From an uncultured Geobacter sp. (lineage in GTDB: Bacteria > Desulfobacterota > Desulfuromonadia > Geobacterales > Geobacteraceae): DNA of 64,000 nt. Location of the stretch: positions 16,095 to 80,094 of the forward strand of contig CAIWTU010000158.1 of the NCBI GenBank assembly GCA_903915655.1, in the 5' to 3' direction. The first letter of the stretch is position 1. Every line of letters begins with the position of its first letter. The notes beneath the pieces are model-generated. The model searched no databases and had not been told where the DNA came from. It worked only from the letters and a program-made list of their open reading frames with translations. This document shows, one piece after another, positions 29,643 to 37,586 of the stretch. Position numbers and translations under genes: made by a program.

Positions 29643-30506
29643 TTAATAGAGAGCCCTCCAACCTGCTGCGGTACCGTCAGATGCACAGATTTCGAGCAGA
29701 TCCTTGGCGCTTCCCGCGCCCTGGGTAAACCATAAGGTACCCCTGTTAGCATCGGTGCAGGTGGGCTTCGTGTGATTGTCAACACCGTTGACTCCGAGGG
29801 TGTACGAAGGGTTGATGCGTAAGCCACCGCTTACATCGAGTGTTGCCTGAGGAGCATTGGTATTTATACCAACTGTAGCGCTTGAGGTTATCCTCAATCT
29901 TTCAATTCTATTAAGACTCCCCGCTGGTGCGGTCTCGAAAGCAAAAGCAGATGGCATGCTCTTCGCCGTCGCCGTCTGTGCGCCCGCATCGTATGTAATA
30001 GTGAAGTCACCCTCGGCTTTCGCAGCTATCCCGGCGCCGTTGAGAGGGATATATTTGCCAAATTGATCCAGAAAAGGAGAGAGACTTCCGAAATAGAAAT
30101 AGCCAAGCCGGTCTCCATTCAGGGGCAGTCCATTATTTGAGCCCAGTGTGGCTCTGTTATGATAACCGGTAAAGCCGCCGCCACCGGAATTGATATCTGC
30201 AATTACCCTGGTATTGATTTGAGCATCGATAACAGCATCTTTAACCACGCTTATAGCGCTGTTGGGGGTACTCGTTCCTAATCCGATAAAACCGAGGTCC
30301 GTCACCGTAAATCTGGCAGTCGTCCCGTCTGGAGCATTTGTGGTCAGGATGGAACCCGAATCCCCCACAACAAATTTAGGCGTCGTCCCGTCAGGTCCGT
30401 TTACAATCAGCTTGCTCGCCGCAGAAGCATGAATGGGTGCAAGCACCACAAGCCCGATAGCCCCAGCAAGGACTAAATTCTTGAAAAATTGGCATGTTCT
30501 CTTCAT
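29643..30506 (-). CDS. secreted surface/fibre-like protein of unknown function
   Basis: A 287-residue exported protein with signal peptide MKRTCQFFKNLVLAGAIGLV...SAA. The mature part has short repeats (LIVNGPDGTTPKFVVGDSG, LTTNAPDGTTARFTVTDLG), a GIGTSTPNSAISV/GINTNAPQATLDVSG pattern, and a C-terminal NRGTLWFTQGAGSAKDLLEIC module. These patterns are common in bacterial and phage fibre-like proteins. The start at 30506 follows AAAGGAGGGAGG; the frame extends upstream to 30632 without a site. Monocistronic, with a terminator just downstream. Confidence 0.72.
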   Translation of the reverse strand: MKRTCQFFKNLVLAGAIGLVVLAPIHASAASKLIVNGPDGTTPKFVVGDSGSILTTNAPDGTTARFTVTDLGFIGLGTSTPNSAISVVKDAVIDAQINTRVIADINSGGGGFTGYHNRATLGSNNGLPLNGDRLGYFYFGSLSPFLDQFGKYIPLNGAGIAAKAEGDFTITYDAGAQTATAKSMPSAFAFETAPAGSLNRIERLRITSSATVGINTNAPQATLDVSGGLRINPSYTLGVNGVDNHTKPTCTDANRGTLWFTQGAGSAKDLLEICASDGTAAGWRALY

Positions 30507-30861
30507 ACCTCCCTCCTTTAACCAGTTGGCTTTGTGCAACAATCCACTTACCAAAGCTACGTTGACACTTATGTCTATATAGCGCGCTGATTCATATCTG
30601 AATTGGTCTGTAGATTTTACACGCCATTGCATATAAATACAATAAAAAGATTATAAAATTTCAATTTTCGCAGTTTATTGGCACCTAAAGCACGAGCTTT
30701 TTCAGTTGACGACAAGGAACAAAACCGGGCCTCCTCCAAGCGTACAATAGATACTCTGCTTATCACGTCATTTTTTTGGAAATTGGACTTGCCTTAACTA
30801 TTTCTTAATCCACCTTTATATAAAGGTGGATACGAAGCTCACAAAGGAAAAGGAGGGTGTT
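30507..30861. other. divergent intergenic region with promoter signals
   Basis: 355 bases between two divergent exported-protein genes. It is AT-rich. It contains, on the plus strand, a plausible promoter (TTGGAC at 30784-30789, 17-base spacer, TAATCC), and a 24-base perfect palindrome given separately. No gene is seen in it. Confidence 0.45.
30808..30831. promoter_or_regulatory. perfect 24-bp palindrome upstream of truncated collagen-like gene
   Basis: ATCCACCTTTAT followed by its exact inverse ATAAAGGTGGAT, centred 42 bases before the ATG and overlapping the expected -10/transcription start. It could be an operator for a dimeric regulator or a 5'-leader hairpin. There is no T-run after it, so a terminator is unlikely. 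Confidence 0.5.
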
Positions 30862-31095
30862 ATGAAGAAATTTTTTATTGGATTGACACTGGTGTTGTTA
30901 TCGATTGGACCTCTGTTTGCGGCAACTAATGATGCGATAGTGTTCGAAGGCGGCGATGTAAGGATAATCGGGAGCGGTAACGGCTTGGTATTTCCGGACG
31001 GCAGTATTCAGGATAAAGCAACTGTAAAGGGACCGGTAGGCATCAGGGAGCGAAAGCCCCCTCGGACCTCAGCTCCTTTCTGCCTTGGGCCATGA
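30862..31095 (+). pseudogene. collagen-like secreted protein gene truncated by insertion
   Basis: AAAGGAGGG precedes ATG 30862. The product starts with a signal peptide (MKKFFIGLTLVLLSIGPLFA), then VFEGGDVRIIGSGNG, LVFPDGSIQDKATVKGPVG. The last residues are the normal entry into a Gly-X-Y collagen-like tract in such proteins. Instead the frame runs about 17 unrelated codons and stops at 31095, coinciding with the left side of the DUF4338 element. The 3' part is not found downstream. I read it as a gene cut at about 31038. Confidence 0.6.
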
Positions 31096-31154
31096 GTGAC
31101 AACCGCAAACAACAGCTCGCCCTACCACCGCCCAGCCAGCGTAACACTTCATGA
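31092..31154 (+). CDS. 20-codon leader ORF overlapping the DUF4338 start
   Basis: ATG 31092 encodes a 20-residue peptide MSDNRKQQLALPPPSQRNTS whose TGA overlaps the next ATG as ATGA. The downstream DUF4338 gene has no Shine-Dalgarno of its own, so translation by coupling from this leader is plausible. Alternatively it is the true N-terminus of the protein displaced by a frameshift. Both readings are inference. Confidence 0.35.
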   Translation: MSDNRKQQLALPPPSQRNTS

Positions 31155-32005
31155 GCAAGTACTCTGGACGTTCCTTCAGCACCACGGAAATCAGTCAGAT
31201 TCGGCAGTTAATTGCCGATCATCCAAAGCTCAATCGGGCCGAACTGTCCCGCCACGTCTGCCGGATGATGGGCTGGTACAAGGCCGACGGCGGACTCAAG
31301 CAAATGTCTTGCCGTGTGGCCATGCTGCGCATGCATGCTGACGGCTTGATTCGTCTGCCCGCGCCCGCACGGACCAAACCGGCCTTGCGCCCCATCAGCT
31401 TCACCGCCAGGACTGATCCTCGAACCCCCATCAGCCAACCGGTCCATCTTCTGGGGCCAGTACGCTTGTCCCTGATCGAACGGCCCGATTCAGCTCTGTG
31501 GAATGAGTATATTCAACGCTACCATTACTTGGGTTATACGCCCTTGCCTGGAGCTCAACTGAGATATTTTGTCCGGGTGGAGCACCAGATCGTCGCCTTG
31601 TTGGGCTTTGGCGCCGCCGCTTGGCATGCCGCGCCACGGAATCACTATATCGGCTGGGACCATGAGCACCGCCAACGCAATTTACCGTTGCTTGTCAACA
31701 ATGCCCGCTTTCTCATCTTACCCTGGGTGCAAGTAAAAAATCTGGCCTCGAAAATTTTTGCCATGGCGGTAAAGCAACTCCCACAAGACTGGCAGCAGCA
31801 GTACCACATCAAACCCTTGTTGATGGAAACTTTTGTCGAGACCGAACGCTTTGCTGGAACCTGCTATAAGGCCGCTAACTGGGTCAAGGTCGGAGCCACG
31901 AAAGGTCGGGGTAAACTCGGCCCCTCTGTCAAAATCAGCGTTCCCATCAAAGATATCCGGCTTTATCCCTTAGATGCTGACTTTAGGAAGAAATTATCCT
32001 CATAA
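31151..32005 (+). CDS. DUF4338 / DruA-family protein
   Basis: A 284-residue protein. The core matches DUF4338: YIQRYHYLGYTPLPGAQLRY, IGWDHEHRQRNLPLLVNN, RFLILPWVQVKNLASKIF, ETFVETERFAGTCYKAANW, then VGATKGRGKLG. The N-terminal 80 residues look like a winged-helix region (TTEISQIRQLIADHPKLNRA). DruA is a component of the Druantia anti-phage system, but stand-alone family members are frequent and multicopy in many genomes and behave like mobile genes. No helicase (DruE) or other Druantia gene is present here, so a complete Druantia system is not supported. Confidence 0.8.
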   Translation: MSKYSGRSFSTTEISQIRQLIADHPKLNRAELSRHVCRMMGWYKADGGLKQMSCRVAMLRMHADGLIRLPAPARTKPALRPISFTARTDPRTPISQPVHLLGPVRLSLIERPDSALWNEYIQRYHYLGYTPLPGAQLRYFVRVEHQIVALLGFGAAAWHAAPRNHYIGWDHEHRQRNLPLLVNNARFLILPWVQVKNLASKIFAMAVKQLPQDWQQQYHIKPLLMETFVETERFAGTCYKAANWVKVGATKGRGKLGPSVKISVPIKDIRLYPLDADFRKKLSS

Positions 32006-32065
32006 GTTGTCCTACGTGATGGACGAATATTTACTAACAGACAACTAATCAGAATAAAAAGTGGA

Positions 32066-32094
32066 TTGATATATATGGTTCATAGTGTTATAGT
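32066..32094 (+). promoter_or_regulatory. sigma-70-type promoter of the toxin-antitoxin pair
   Basis: TTGATA at 32066-32071, a 17-base spacer, and TATAGT at 32089-32094, lying 24 bases before the GTG start of the toxin gene. A near-consensus promoter. Confidence 0.65.
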
Positions 32095-32117
32095 TTCTGT
32101 GTAACTTTGGAGAGGAT

Positions 32118-32501
32118 GTGCGGATATTCAAAACAAAGTGGTTTGTCCGGTATATACGACAAGAGCAGATTAGCGATCATGGTTTGCATGATGCTATTGA
32201 ACGTGCCGAGCGTGGTCTTATCGATGCTGACTTAGGCGGAGGAGTCATCAAGCAGCGGGTGTCGCGGACGGGGCAAGGGCGCTCCAGTGGCTATAGGATG
32301 TTGATTGCTTACCGCTCCGGCAATAGAGCTGTTTTCATCTACAGCATTGCTGAAAATGATAGGGGTAATATTAACGAGGACGAATTGACGACGTTGCGAG
32401 AGATCGGGGCGGCGTGGCCGGCGGCACAACCGGAAGAGCTAGACCATGCCATTAAAGAGGGTATTTTGGAGGAAATGAACGATGACAACAAAAACAAATA
32501 A
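32118..32501 (+). CDS. RelE/HigB-type toxin of a type II toxin-antitoxin system
   Basis: A 127-residue protein of the RelE/HigB-like (DUF1044-type) family. RIFKTKWFVRYIRQEQISD at the N-terminus, ADLGGGVIKQRVSRTGQGRSSGYRMLIAYRSG and the VFIYSIAENDRGNINEDEL block are typical of these ribosome-dependent mRNA interferase toxins. The start is GTG behind GGAGAGGAT. The 3' end overlaps the antitoxin gene by 20 bases, and the toxin comes first as in higBA. Confidence 0.82.
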   Translation: MRIFKTKWFVRYIRQEQISDHGLHDAIERAERGLIDADLGGGVIKQRVSRTGQGRSSGYRMLIAYRSGNRAVFIYSIAENDRGNINEDELTTLREIGAAWPAAQPEELDHAIKEGILEEMNDDNKNK

Positions 32502-32817
32502 AAACAGCCCGTTGACACAAGCACTGCTTGAAACTGCTAACGACATGCACAGTGTAGGAATTATGGGAAACGATGCTTATGAAAAAATAACTATGCGGCA
32601 CTTGGGAGCAAAGAAACCAGAGATTGAACCGCTGTCAGCTGAGGAAATCCGCAAGATTCGGGAACAAGCTCACATGAGCCAATCAGTATTTGCTCACTGT
32701 CTCAATGTAACGGTGGGGTACATATCGCAATTGGAACGTGGGGCCAAGCGCCCGACAGGTGCAGCGCTCATGTTATTGAATGTCATTCACCGCAAGGGGA
32801 TTGAAGCGATTCTGTAA
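32482..32817 (+). CDS. HigA-type antitoxin / XRE-family regulator
   Basis: A 111-residue protein with an N-terminal region likely to bind the toxin and a C-terminal helix-turn-helix (about 55-105: EEIRKIREQAHMSQSVFAHC, then VTVGYISQLERGAKRPTGAA). Such antitoxins neutralise the toxin and repress their own promoter. The overlap with the toxin gene implies coupled translation. Confidence 0.85.
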   Translation: MTTKTNKNSPLTQALLETANDMHSVGIMGNDAYEKITMRHLGAKKPEIEPLSAEEIRKIREQAHMSQSVFAHCLNVTVGYISQLERGAKRPTGAALMLLNVIHRKGIEAIL

Positions 32818-33040
32818 CACTCACACTTACAAACTGTTTATTGCGTCCACCCGTTTCTTCGCTGACCCCCTGTGTCAGGATAGTTGCCCCTGTCCACGCT
32901 ATTGTTTCATGTCACTCAGCGGTTGCTGTATACCAAATGGCGCGATCCCGCTGAGTTCCGTGCACTACCCTTTCAGGGCTGTACAGGGCTGATTTCTAAC
33001 CTGCCTTTCAGACCGAAGGTCAAACGCGGATTGGTTGGTG

Positions 33041-33150
33041 TTGCCCCGAAGGGGCAATGGAAATCAGCCGGGGGGATTTCCCCCCGGATCAGGGGAGAAA
33101 TCCCCCCGGAAATGAAAAAGCAACAAAATGTGATCGCCCTGAAAGGGCGA
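33041..33150. repeat. cluster of short palindromes (GAA-loop hairpins)
   Basis: Three perfect hairpins lie in 110 bases: TTGCCCC-GAA-GGGGCAA (33041-33057), CCGGGGGG-ATTT-CCCCCCGG (33068-33087), and TCGCCCT-GAA-AGGGCGA (33134-33150). An extra inverted partial copy of the second (GGGGAGAAATCCCCCCGG) lies between. The first and last share the same 7-bp stem and GAA loop. Likely REP-type repeats. Confidence 0.65.
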
Positions 33151-33172
33151 AGGAATATTCCGGAAATAGATA

Positions 33173-33292
33173 ATGGCCAAACCCCCAACGAAAATAACGG
33201 TCGAAAGCCTCAATCACGTGGACGCGACGGTGGCCACTTTGATCGGGTTCAGTCCCAAACAGGTCTTTCAATTAGAGAGTTGGCCGCCCTGA
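33173..33292 (+). CDS. possible 39-residue ORF or gene fragment
   Basis: ATG 33173 lies behind GGAAATAGATA and encodes 39 residues (start MAKPPTKITVESLNHVDATV, end QVFQLESWPP). The ribosome site is weak and I recognise no family. It may be a real small gene or the start of a deleted one. Confidence 0.25.
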   Translation: MAKPPTKITVESLNHVDATVATLIGFSPKQVFQLESWPP

Positions 33293-33422
33293 CAACCTAA
33301 CTTCAAGTCATGAATACAGCCACGGATAGCTGTAACGGTAATCAATTATTTGGGGGATGAGGTTATGAAGGTTTTTCGGGTGTGATGAATTGCATAAATT
33401 CTACTGATATAAGGAATGAACT

Positions 33423-35168
33423 ATGATCACAAAACTCACTCTGCGTAATTTCAAGAGTGTGGACGAACAGGTCTACGACTTTACCGAGTTTGACCTTCTG
33501 GTTGGCCGGAATAACAGTGGTAAAAGCAGTGTGCTTCAGTCTCTTGCGATCTGGCAGTTCTGCGTTGATGAATTTCACAGATCAAAGCGTACCAGTTCCA
33601 AAGGTATACAAGTTGTACTGCCAAACTTCACAGCCTTGCCAGTGCCGGAGTTCAATCTTTTGTGGAAGGATAGAACGGATCGTCACTGGCCCTTGATCAA
33701 CGGAAGCAAGAAACTGGAATATATTCTGATCAGCATTCGTGTTGAATGGAAACGTGCGACAGGCCAAATCGACTCTTTTGGCGTGGAATTACGATACCAT
33801 TCACCACAAACCATTTACGCTATTCCTGCTGATGGATGGTCTAAATTCCGCGACTTCGAGCAACAGGGTGATTTGCCAATAATTGCTTATGTGCCCCCTT
33901 TTTCGGGTTTAGAGCCAACAGAAAAATCGCTGGATGTTTCCCCAATTTGCCAGCAGGTTGGCAAAGGTCAGCCAGGTCGTGTGCTGCGCAACTTATTGCT
34001 GCGTGTTTGCCCCACTCCTGCAAGGGGGCCGGATGGTCGTATCATTAAAATCTCACAGCCACAAGACTGGAAAGAGTTGTCTGGCATTATTGAACGCTGG
34101 TTTTCGGTAAAGATTCGTGAACCTAAATACGATTCGGACAAAGACGTCTATATCACAGTCGAGTACCGTCAAAACGGCAAGGATTATGACATCATTGCCG
34201 GAGGAAGCGGTTTTCACCAGACATTGACATTACTTGCTTTCCTGTATGGTTACAAGCCGACAACTATTCTGCTTGATGAACCGGATGCTCATCTTCACGT
34301 CAATCTACAAAGGGAGATTCTGGATTACTTCAAGAAGAAATCTTTTGAAAGAAACATACAATTTCTGATTGCCACACATGCAGAAGAATTTGCACGCGGG
34401 GTGGATGCCAGCCAGATTGTTTCTTTGTTAAGCCAAGTACCCAGACGTATCAAGTCAACACCAGAAGTGCTTAGAGCAATGGCAGAAGTATCAAATGAAG
34501 AGATTACCCGTATGATGGCATCGCCATATATCCTCTACGTAGAGGGAGAAAGCGACGAGCGAATTTTACGTGCTTGGGCCGATCAATGCGGTGCTCTGAC
34601 TGCTATAGACAAAGTGTGTTTCAAGGCAATGGGTGGCGGTGGTAAAGATAATATGAAGAAGGCCGCAGACGAGCATTTTGCCGCACTACAACAGATAATT
34701 CCTGAGGTATCCAGGCTGATGCTTTTTGATTATGACAGCAGCGACAATGCATTTTACCCACCGCATGACAATCCTACGCTGGCAGAGTGGAAGCGCAAGA
34801 ATATCGAAAACTACCTGCTGGTTCCCGATGTCTGGAAACGGGCAATATTTAGGTTGATGGAATGTGGTGATGACAATCTATTTGCTCAGCCGGTTTTAAC
34901 GGCCATTGACGACTTCTTTGTCGGTCAAAACCTTACCTTGCCTCCGGGAAAGAACTGGCGAAATGTAACGGCAAACATTTTTAGCATGGTAGATGGGAAA
35001 CGTATTTTATTTGAGAACAATGATTCTCTCTTCCACCAACTTCGAAAGGGCTCCCCGTCTTTACATCTCCTGCGAGAGCTGGTTGCGCTGAACATGACTG
35101 CTGATGAAATTCATGATGATGTGCATCATTTCATTGGCAAACTTGTTTCTATGACTGGTGCTGATTGA
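33423..35168 (+). CDS. OLD-family ATP-dependent nuclease (AAA ATPase + TOPRIM)
   Basis: A 581-residue protein. The ABC/SMC-type ATPase half has MITKLTLRNFKSV, Walker A GRNNSGKSS (about 29-37), a signature region AGGSGFHQTLTLL, Walker B TTILLDEPDAHLH and the switch His in FLIATHAEEF. The second half is a TOPRIM nuclease domain with YVEGESDERILRAW and LMLFDYDSSD. OLD nucleases act in phage exclusion; Gabija GajA is the best-known relative. No UvrD-like GajB gene follows, so this is a stand-alone OLD protein. AAGGAATG precedes the ATG. Lower GC than the flanks and adjacent to TA and DUF4338 genes, it was probably acquired horizontally. Confidence 0.83.
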   Translation: MITKLTLRNFKSVDEQVYDFTEFDLLVGRNNSGKSSVLQSLAIWQFCVDEFHRSKRTSSKGIQVVLPNFTALPVPEFNLLWKDRTDRHWPLINGSKKLEYILISIRVEWKRATGQIDSFGVELRYHSPQTIYAIPADGWSKFRDFEQQGDLPIIAYVPPFSGLEPTEKSLDVSPICQQVGKGQPGRVLRNLLLRVCPTPARGPDGRIIKISQPQDWKELSGIIERWFSVKIREPKYDSDKDVYITVEYRQNGKDYDIIAGGSGFHQTLTLLAFLYGYKPTTILLDEPDAHLHVNLQREILDYFKKKSFERNIQFLIATHAEEFARGVDASQIVSLLSQVPRRIKSTPEVLRAMAEVSNEEITRMMASPYILYVEGESDERILRAWADQCGALTAIDKVCFKAMGGGGKDNMKKAADEHFAALQQIIPEVSRLMLFDYDSSDNAFYPPHDNPTLAEWKRKNIENYLLVPDVWKRAIFRLMECGDDNLFAQPVLTAIDDFFVGQNLTLPPGKNWRNVTANIFSMVDGKRILFENNDSLFHQLRKGSPSLHLLRELVALNMTADEIHDDVHHFIGKLVSMTGAD

Positions 35169-35285
35169 TGAACTTTCTAATCGCCGATACCTTCGGAACC
35201 TTCGGAACCTTCGAGTCCAGACCTACGCATTTGACAAACCAGATAAACAAGCGGCGAGAACACCGAATATTCAACTAAAGGCAGC

Positions 35286-35315
35286 ACCGGTCGGCGGGAA
35301 AAAGCCCCCGCCGGT
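35286..35315. other. GC-rich hairpin downstream of the OLD gene
   Basis: CGGCGGG pairs with CCCGCCG around an A-rich loop, 120 bases after the nuclease stop. No T-run follows on either strand. On the minus strand the preceding bases could encode a truncated C-terminus (NSIPHQDGTFVIVANV then stop), so this may be debris of a displaced gene with its hairpin. Confidence 0.35.
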
Positions 35316-35399
35316 CTGCATTTACACGTTGGCCACAATGACAAAGGTTCCGTCTTGGTGGGGAATGGAATTTCTCGGAGCTATTTAAAGGAGGAGAAA

Positions 35400-36074
35400 A
35401 TGAGAAAAGTGGTTTACATCATTACTGTATGCTTCGGGTTGATACTCTCTTCTATCGTTTTGGCTGGTGAGCTACCGGCGAGCATCGAGAGCCCGTATGC
35501 ATATGGAACGGCAGTGATCGCTGCCCTCGGCCAGGTCAAGCGCGGGACCGATCTGATGCCGGACAACGGGCCGCAGGACGCCGCCGAGGTCGTGGCGATC
35601 CTGGAAAAAACCCGGGACGACTTTGCCTCTGCCTGTACGGCCGTGAAGCCCTTCGCTCGCAGCACTGCTCCGGAGATCAGGAACGCGGCGCACGACCTCG
35701 ACGCGAGTTGCGGCGCACTTCGGAACACAACCGCTGCGATGTCGGTGGCACTCAAGGCGCAGGCGGCCGGTAAAGCGGGGGCTAACGAGAGGATGAATCG
35801 GGCGATCCAGGAAAAGGACCTGGCTTGGGGCAAGTTCCTCGTCGCCGCGGCGCAGTCCATAGGCGTGCTTGTCGAGCTTCGCGATGACCGACCCACGGGG
35901 GTGCTGCGGGTAACGAAGGTAGAGCGGAAGGCGCTCCGTTCGAAACTGGAGAAGACTTTCGGAAAGGCCGTCGAGAAGGGGCAGACCGACGAACAGGACC
36001 CGCTCGCAAGGGTCGTCGCTGGCTGGAACGGGATACTGGCCAACCCGGCGTACAGAGGGAGCGACGAACTGTAG
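35400..36074 (+). CDS. secreted protein of unknown function
   Basis: A 224-residue product with a clear signal peptide (MRKVVYIITVCFGLILSSIVLAG). The mature part is mostly alpha-helical, rich in Ala, and has two Cys (SACTAVKPF, DASCGALRN) that could form a disulfide. No known family recognised. The start is certain from AAAGGAGG 5 bases before the ATG. GC content is markedly higher than in the OLD gene on one side and the PI-PLC gene on the other, pointing to a different origin. Confidence 0.72.
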   Translation: MRKVVYIITVCFGLILSSIVLAGELPASIESPYAYGTAVIAALGQVKRGTDLMPDNGPQDAAEVVAILEKTRDDFASACTAVKPFARSTAPEIRNAAHDLDASCGALRNTTAAMSVALKAQAAGKAGANERMNRAIQEKDLAWGKFLVAAAQSIGVLVELRDDRPTGVLRVTKVERKALRSKLEKTFGKAVEKGQTDEQDPLARVVAGWNGILANPAYRGSDEL

Positions 36075-36131
36075 TGGCGTCTTGCCTCGTAGAATCATAA
36101 GGTCGCGTCTCAACTTCTCTACAGTTGATTA

Positions 36132-36160
36132 TTGAAACTTCACTGTTATTAAAGTAGAAT
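36132..36160 (+). promoter_or_regulatory. sigma-70-type promoter of the PI-PLC-like gene
   Basis: TTGAAA (36132-36137), a 17-base spacer and TAGAAT (36155-36160), 17 bases upstream of the chosen ATG. The leader would be very short. Confidence 0.5.
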
Positions 36161-36176
36161 ACTATTGGGGTGCAAG

Positions 36177-37586
36177 ATGCTCAGAAAAAAATATCTTTTA
36201 AAAACCGTCTTATGTTTTTTTGCTTTCTTCTTTTCTCTGCTCATTCTGTCGCCGAACGCATCAGCCACAAAGAGCTGGAAATACACGATAACCAATCACA
36301 CCGGTTACGATATCGTTGTGTCCCATGAGGATTGCAACAGTGCTGATTGGCATGGCGGAAGGAACAAGTCCCCATGTTCAAATTTCAACGATGTAAAGAT
36401 ATCAAGCAAGACATCCGCTTCGAGGAATCAAACTGCGACCGATAAGGGTAAAAAAAAGGGGCATATTAAACCCGTTTTCAAGGCCTACAAAAAGGGGACG
36501 TCGAGCTTGTCGTTTACATATACCGTCGATAGCTTTGAGGCTTCAGATAAGGCGCTCCATAGTTCGTACTATGTTCAGGAGCTGTCCGGCCGCGCCGGTA
36601 ATTGGGTTCCGCTAAAGAGCATCTGGGTGCGCACAAACGGTGAATCGTTCCTTAATATATATTCTTGGGAACCCGGTTTCGAAAAGGAAAACTGGATGTC
36701 TCGCGTTGATGCCAGCAAGACCATTGCCCAAATTGCAATACCCGGCACTCATGACAGCGGGGCTTTCAGCTCCAGCGTTGCATGCGAATGTCAAAAGAAC
36801 TCCCCAGGACAACAGCTTGACAGTGGTGTAAGATCGTTCGATTTCAGGCTGGAGTGCCATAAGAATGAATTATATTTAACGCATGGTTCATGCACATTCG
36901 ATTACGAACATAAGGTCAGGAGTAATTTGGATTATTTCAGGTGGTATCTACAGCAGCACCCTTCTGAAACGATCATGATCCATGTTAAAGAGGAAAATAA
37001 AGCCAAACAATGTAACGAAAGCGACACAGGCAAGGTGTTCAAGGCCCTTCTGGAACAGCAGGAGGCTCTGGGCCTTAAGATAATGAAAGATTACAATGGT
37101 GTATTTCCTCCCCTTGGAGAGGTCCGTGGAAAGATGATGCTATTTAATGAAGGTAGCGCCATAGGTAACTGTTGTGACTTCCCAATTAGTATCTCCTGGC
37201 CCGACAAAACAACCGGGTGGGAGCATTCTTGGGGCAAGACTGCCAGCTTCTACATCCAAGATGCGTATAAGGCAACATCCGCTAATAAGTGGGACATCGT
37301 GCGCCCCATCCTTGAAGCCGCCTCCGCAAACAGCAATCCACAAAAGATGTATTACAACTATACAAGCTGTTATGCCCCTGGCGCGCCAAACCCGGCGGCC
37401 CAAGCCTCCGATATAAATGAATGGCTGGCTGTGTGGTTAAGCAGGAACCCGGGCAAGACCCCTGCCGGCGTGATCATTACCGATTATATCAACTGCACGA
37501 AATTTGCGGGCATCGTCGTGACACAGTACTGCAGTGCAGGCGGATCCGGCATTCTGCCGTTTATGATATATTCCACCAACTATTAG
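36177..37586 (+). CDS. secreted PI-PLC X-domain phosphodiesterase
   Basis: A 469-residue exported protein (signal peptide to about 30, ...LSPNASA). Residues about 30-165 form an unrecognised beta-rich, Cys-containing domain. Residues about 175-460 are a phosphatidylinositol-specific phospholipase C X domain. The first catalytic His is in AIPGTHDSG, GVRSFDFRLE follows, the second catalytic His is in LYLTHGSC, and PSETIMIHVKEE comes next. Family enzymes cleave phosphatidylinositol or GPI anchors without calcium in the bacterial type. Multiple Cys suggest disulfides. A longer frame begins with TTG at 36165, but ATG 36177 fits the signal peptide. The 3' end overlaps the convergent lipoprotein gene by 4 bases. 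Confidence 0.85.
   Translation: MLRKKYLLKTVLCFFAFFFSLLILSPNASATKSWKYTITNHTGYDIVVSHEDCNSADWHGGRNKSPCSNFNDVKISSKTSASRNQTATDKGKKKGHIKPVFKAYKKGTSSLSFTYTVDSFEASDKALHSSYYVQELSGRAGNWVPLKSIWVRTNGESFLNIYSWEPGFEKENWMSRVDASKTIAQIAIPGTHDSGAFSSSVACECQKNSPGQQLDSGVRSFDFRLECHKNELYLTHGSCTFDYEHKVRSNLDYFRWYLQQHPSETIMIHVKEENKAKQCNESDTGKVFKALLEQQEALGLKIMKDYNGVFPPLGEVRGKMMLFNEGSAIGNCCDFPISISWPDKTTGWEHSWGKTASFYIQDAYKATSANKWDIVRPILEAASANSNPQKMYYNYTSCYAPGAPNPAAQASDINEWLAVWLSRNPGKTPAGVIITDYINCTKFAGIVVTQYCSAGGSGILPFMIYSTNY

Larger units (their letters stand above)
31039..32025 (+). mobile_element. putative DUF4338 (DruA-family) insertion element
   Basis: The segment interrupts a collagen-like gene. Its possible ends are CATCAGGGAG on the left and, reading inward from the right, CATCACGTAG (8 of 10 matching). 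The boundaries are tentative and I find no clear target duplication. It contains a short leader ORF and the DUF4338 gene only. Confidence 0.4.
32818..33422 (+). other. long intergenic segment of palindromes and gene debris
   Basis: 605 bases between the antitoxin and the OLD nuclease gene. It contains CCCT-TTC-AGGG at 32968-32978, a cluster of GAA-loop palindromes (separate entry), and one small possible ORF (separate entry). A long frame through it lacks a ribosome site and is built largely from the palindromes, so I do not call it a gene. Confidence 0.5.

Noticed and set aside
30862..30980. Idea that the collagen-like N-terminal fragment at 30.9 kb and the C-terminal fragment at 9.2 kb are halves of one split gene
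   Set aside because: Both are on the plus strand but in the wrong order and far apart; they are more simply remnants of two related genes.
31151..32005. Complete Druantia defence system
   Set aside because: Only a DruA-family gene is present; no DruE helicase or accessory gene lies within 10 kb on either side.
32884..33300. 138-codon plus-strand frame as a gene
   Set aside because: It runs through palindromic repeats, lacks a ribosome site and has no family features.
33423..35168. Gabija system
   Set aside because: The OLD-type nuclease is not followed by a UvrD-like GajB; the next gene is a secreted unknown protein.
35158..35388. 76-codon plus-strand frame after the OLD gene
   Set aside because: It overlaps the OLD stop, contains a short tandem repeat (CTTCGGAAC) and the hairpin, and has no protein-like pattern.
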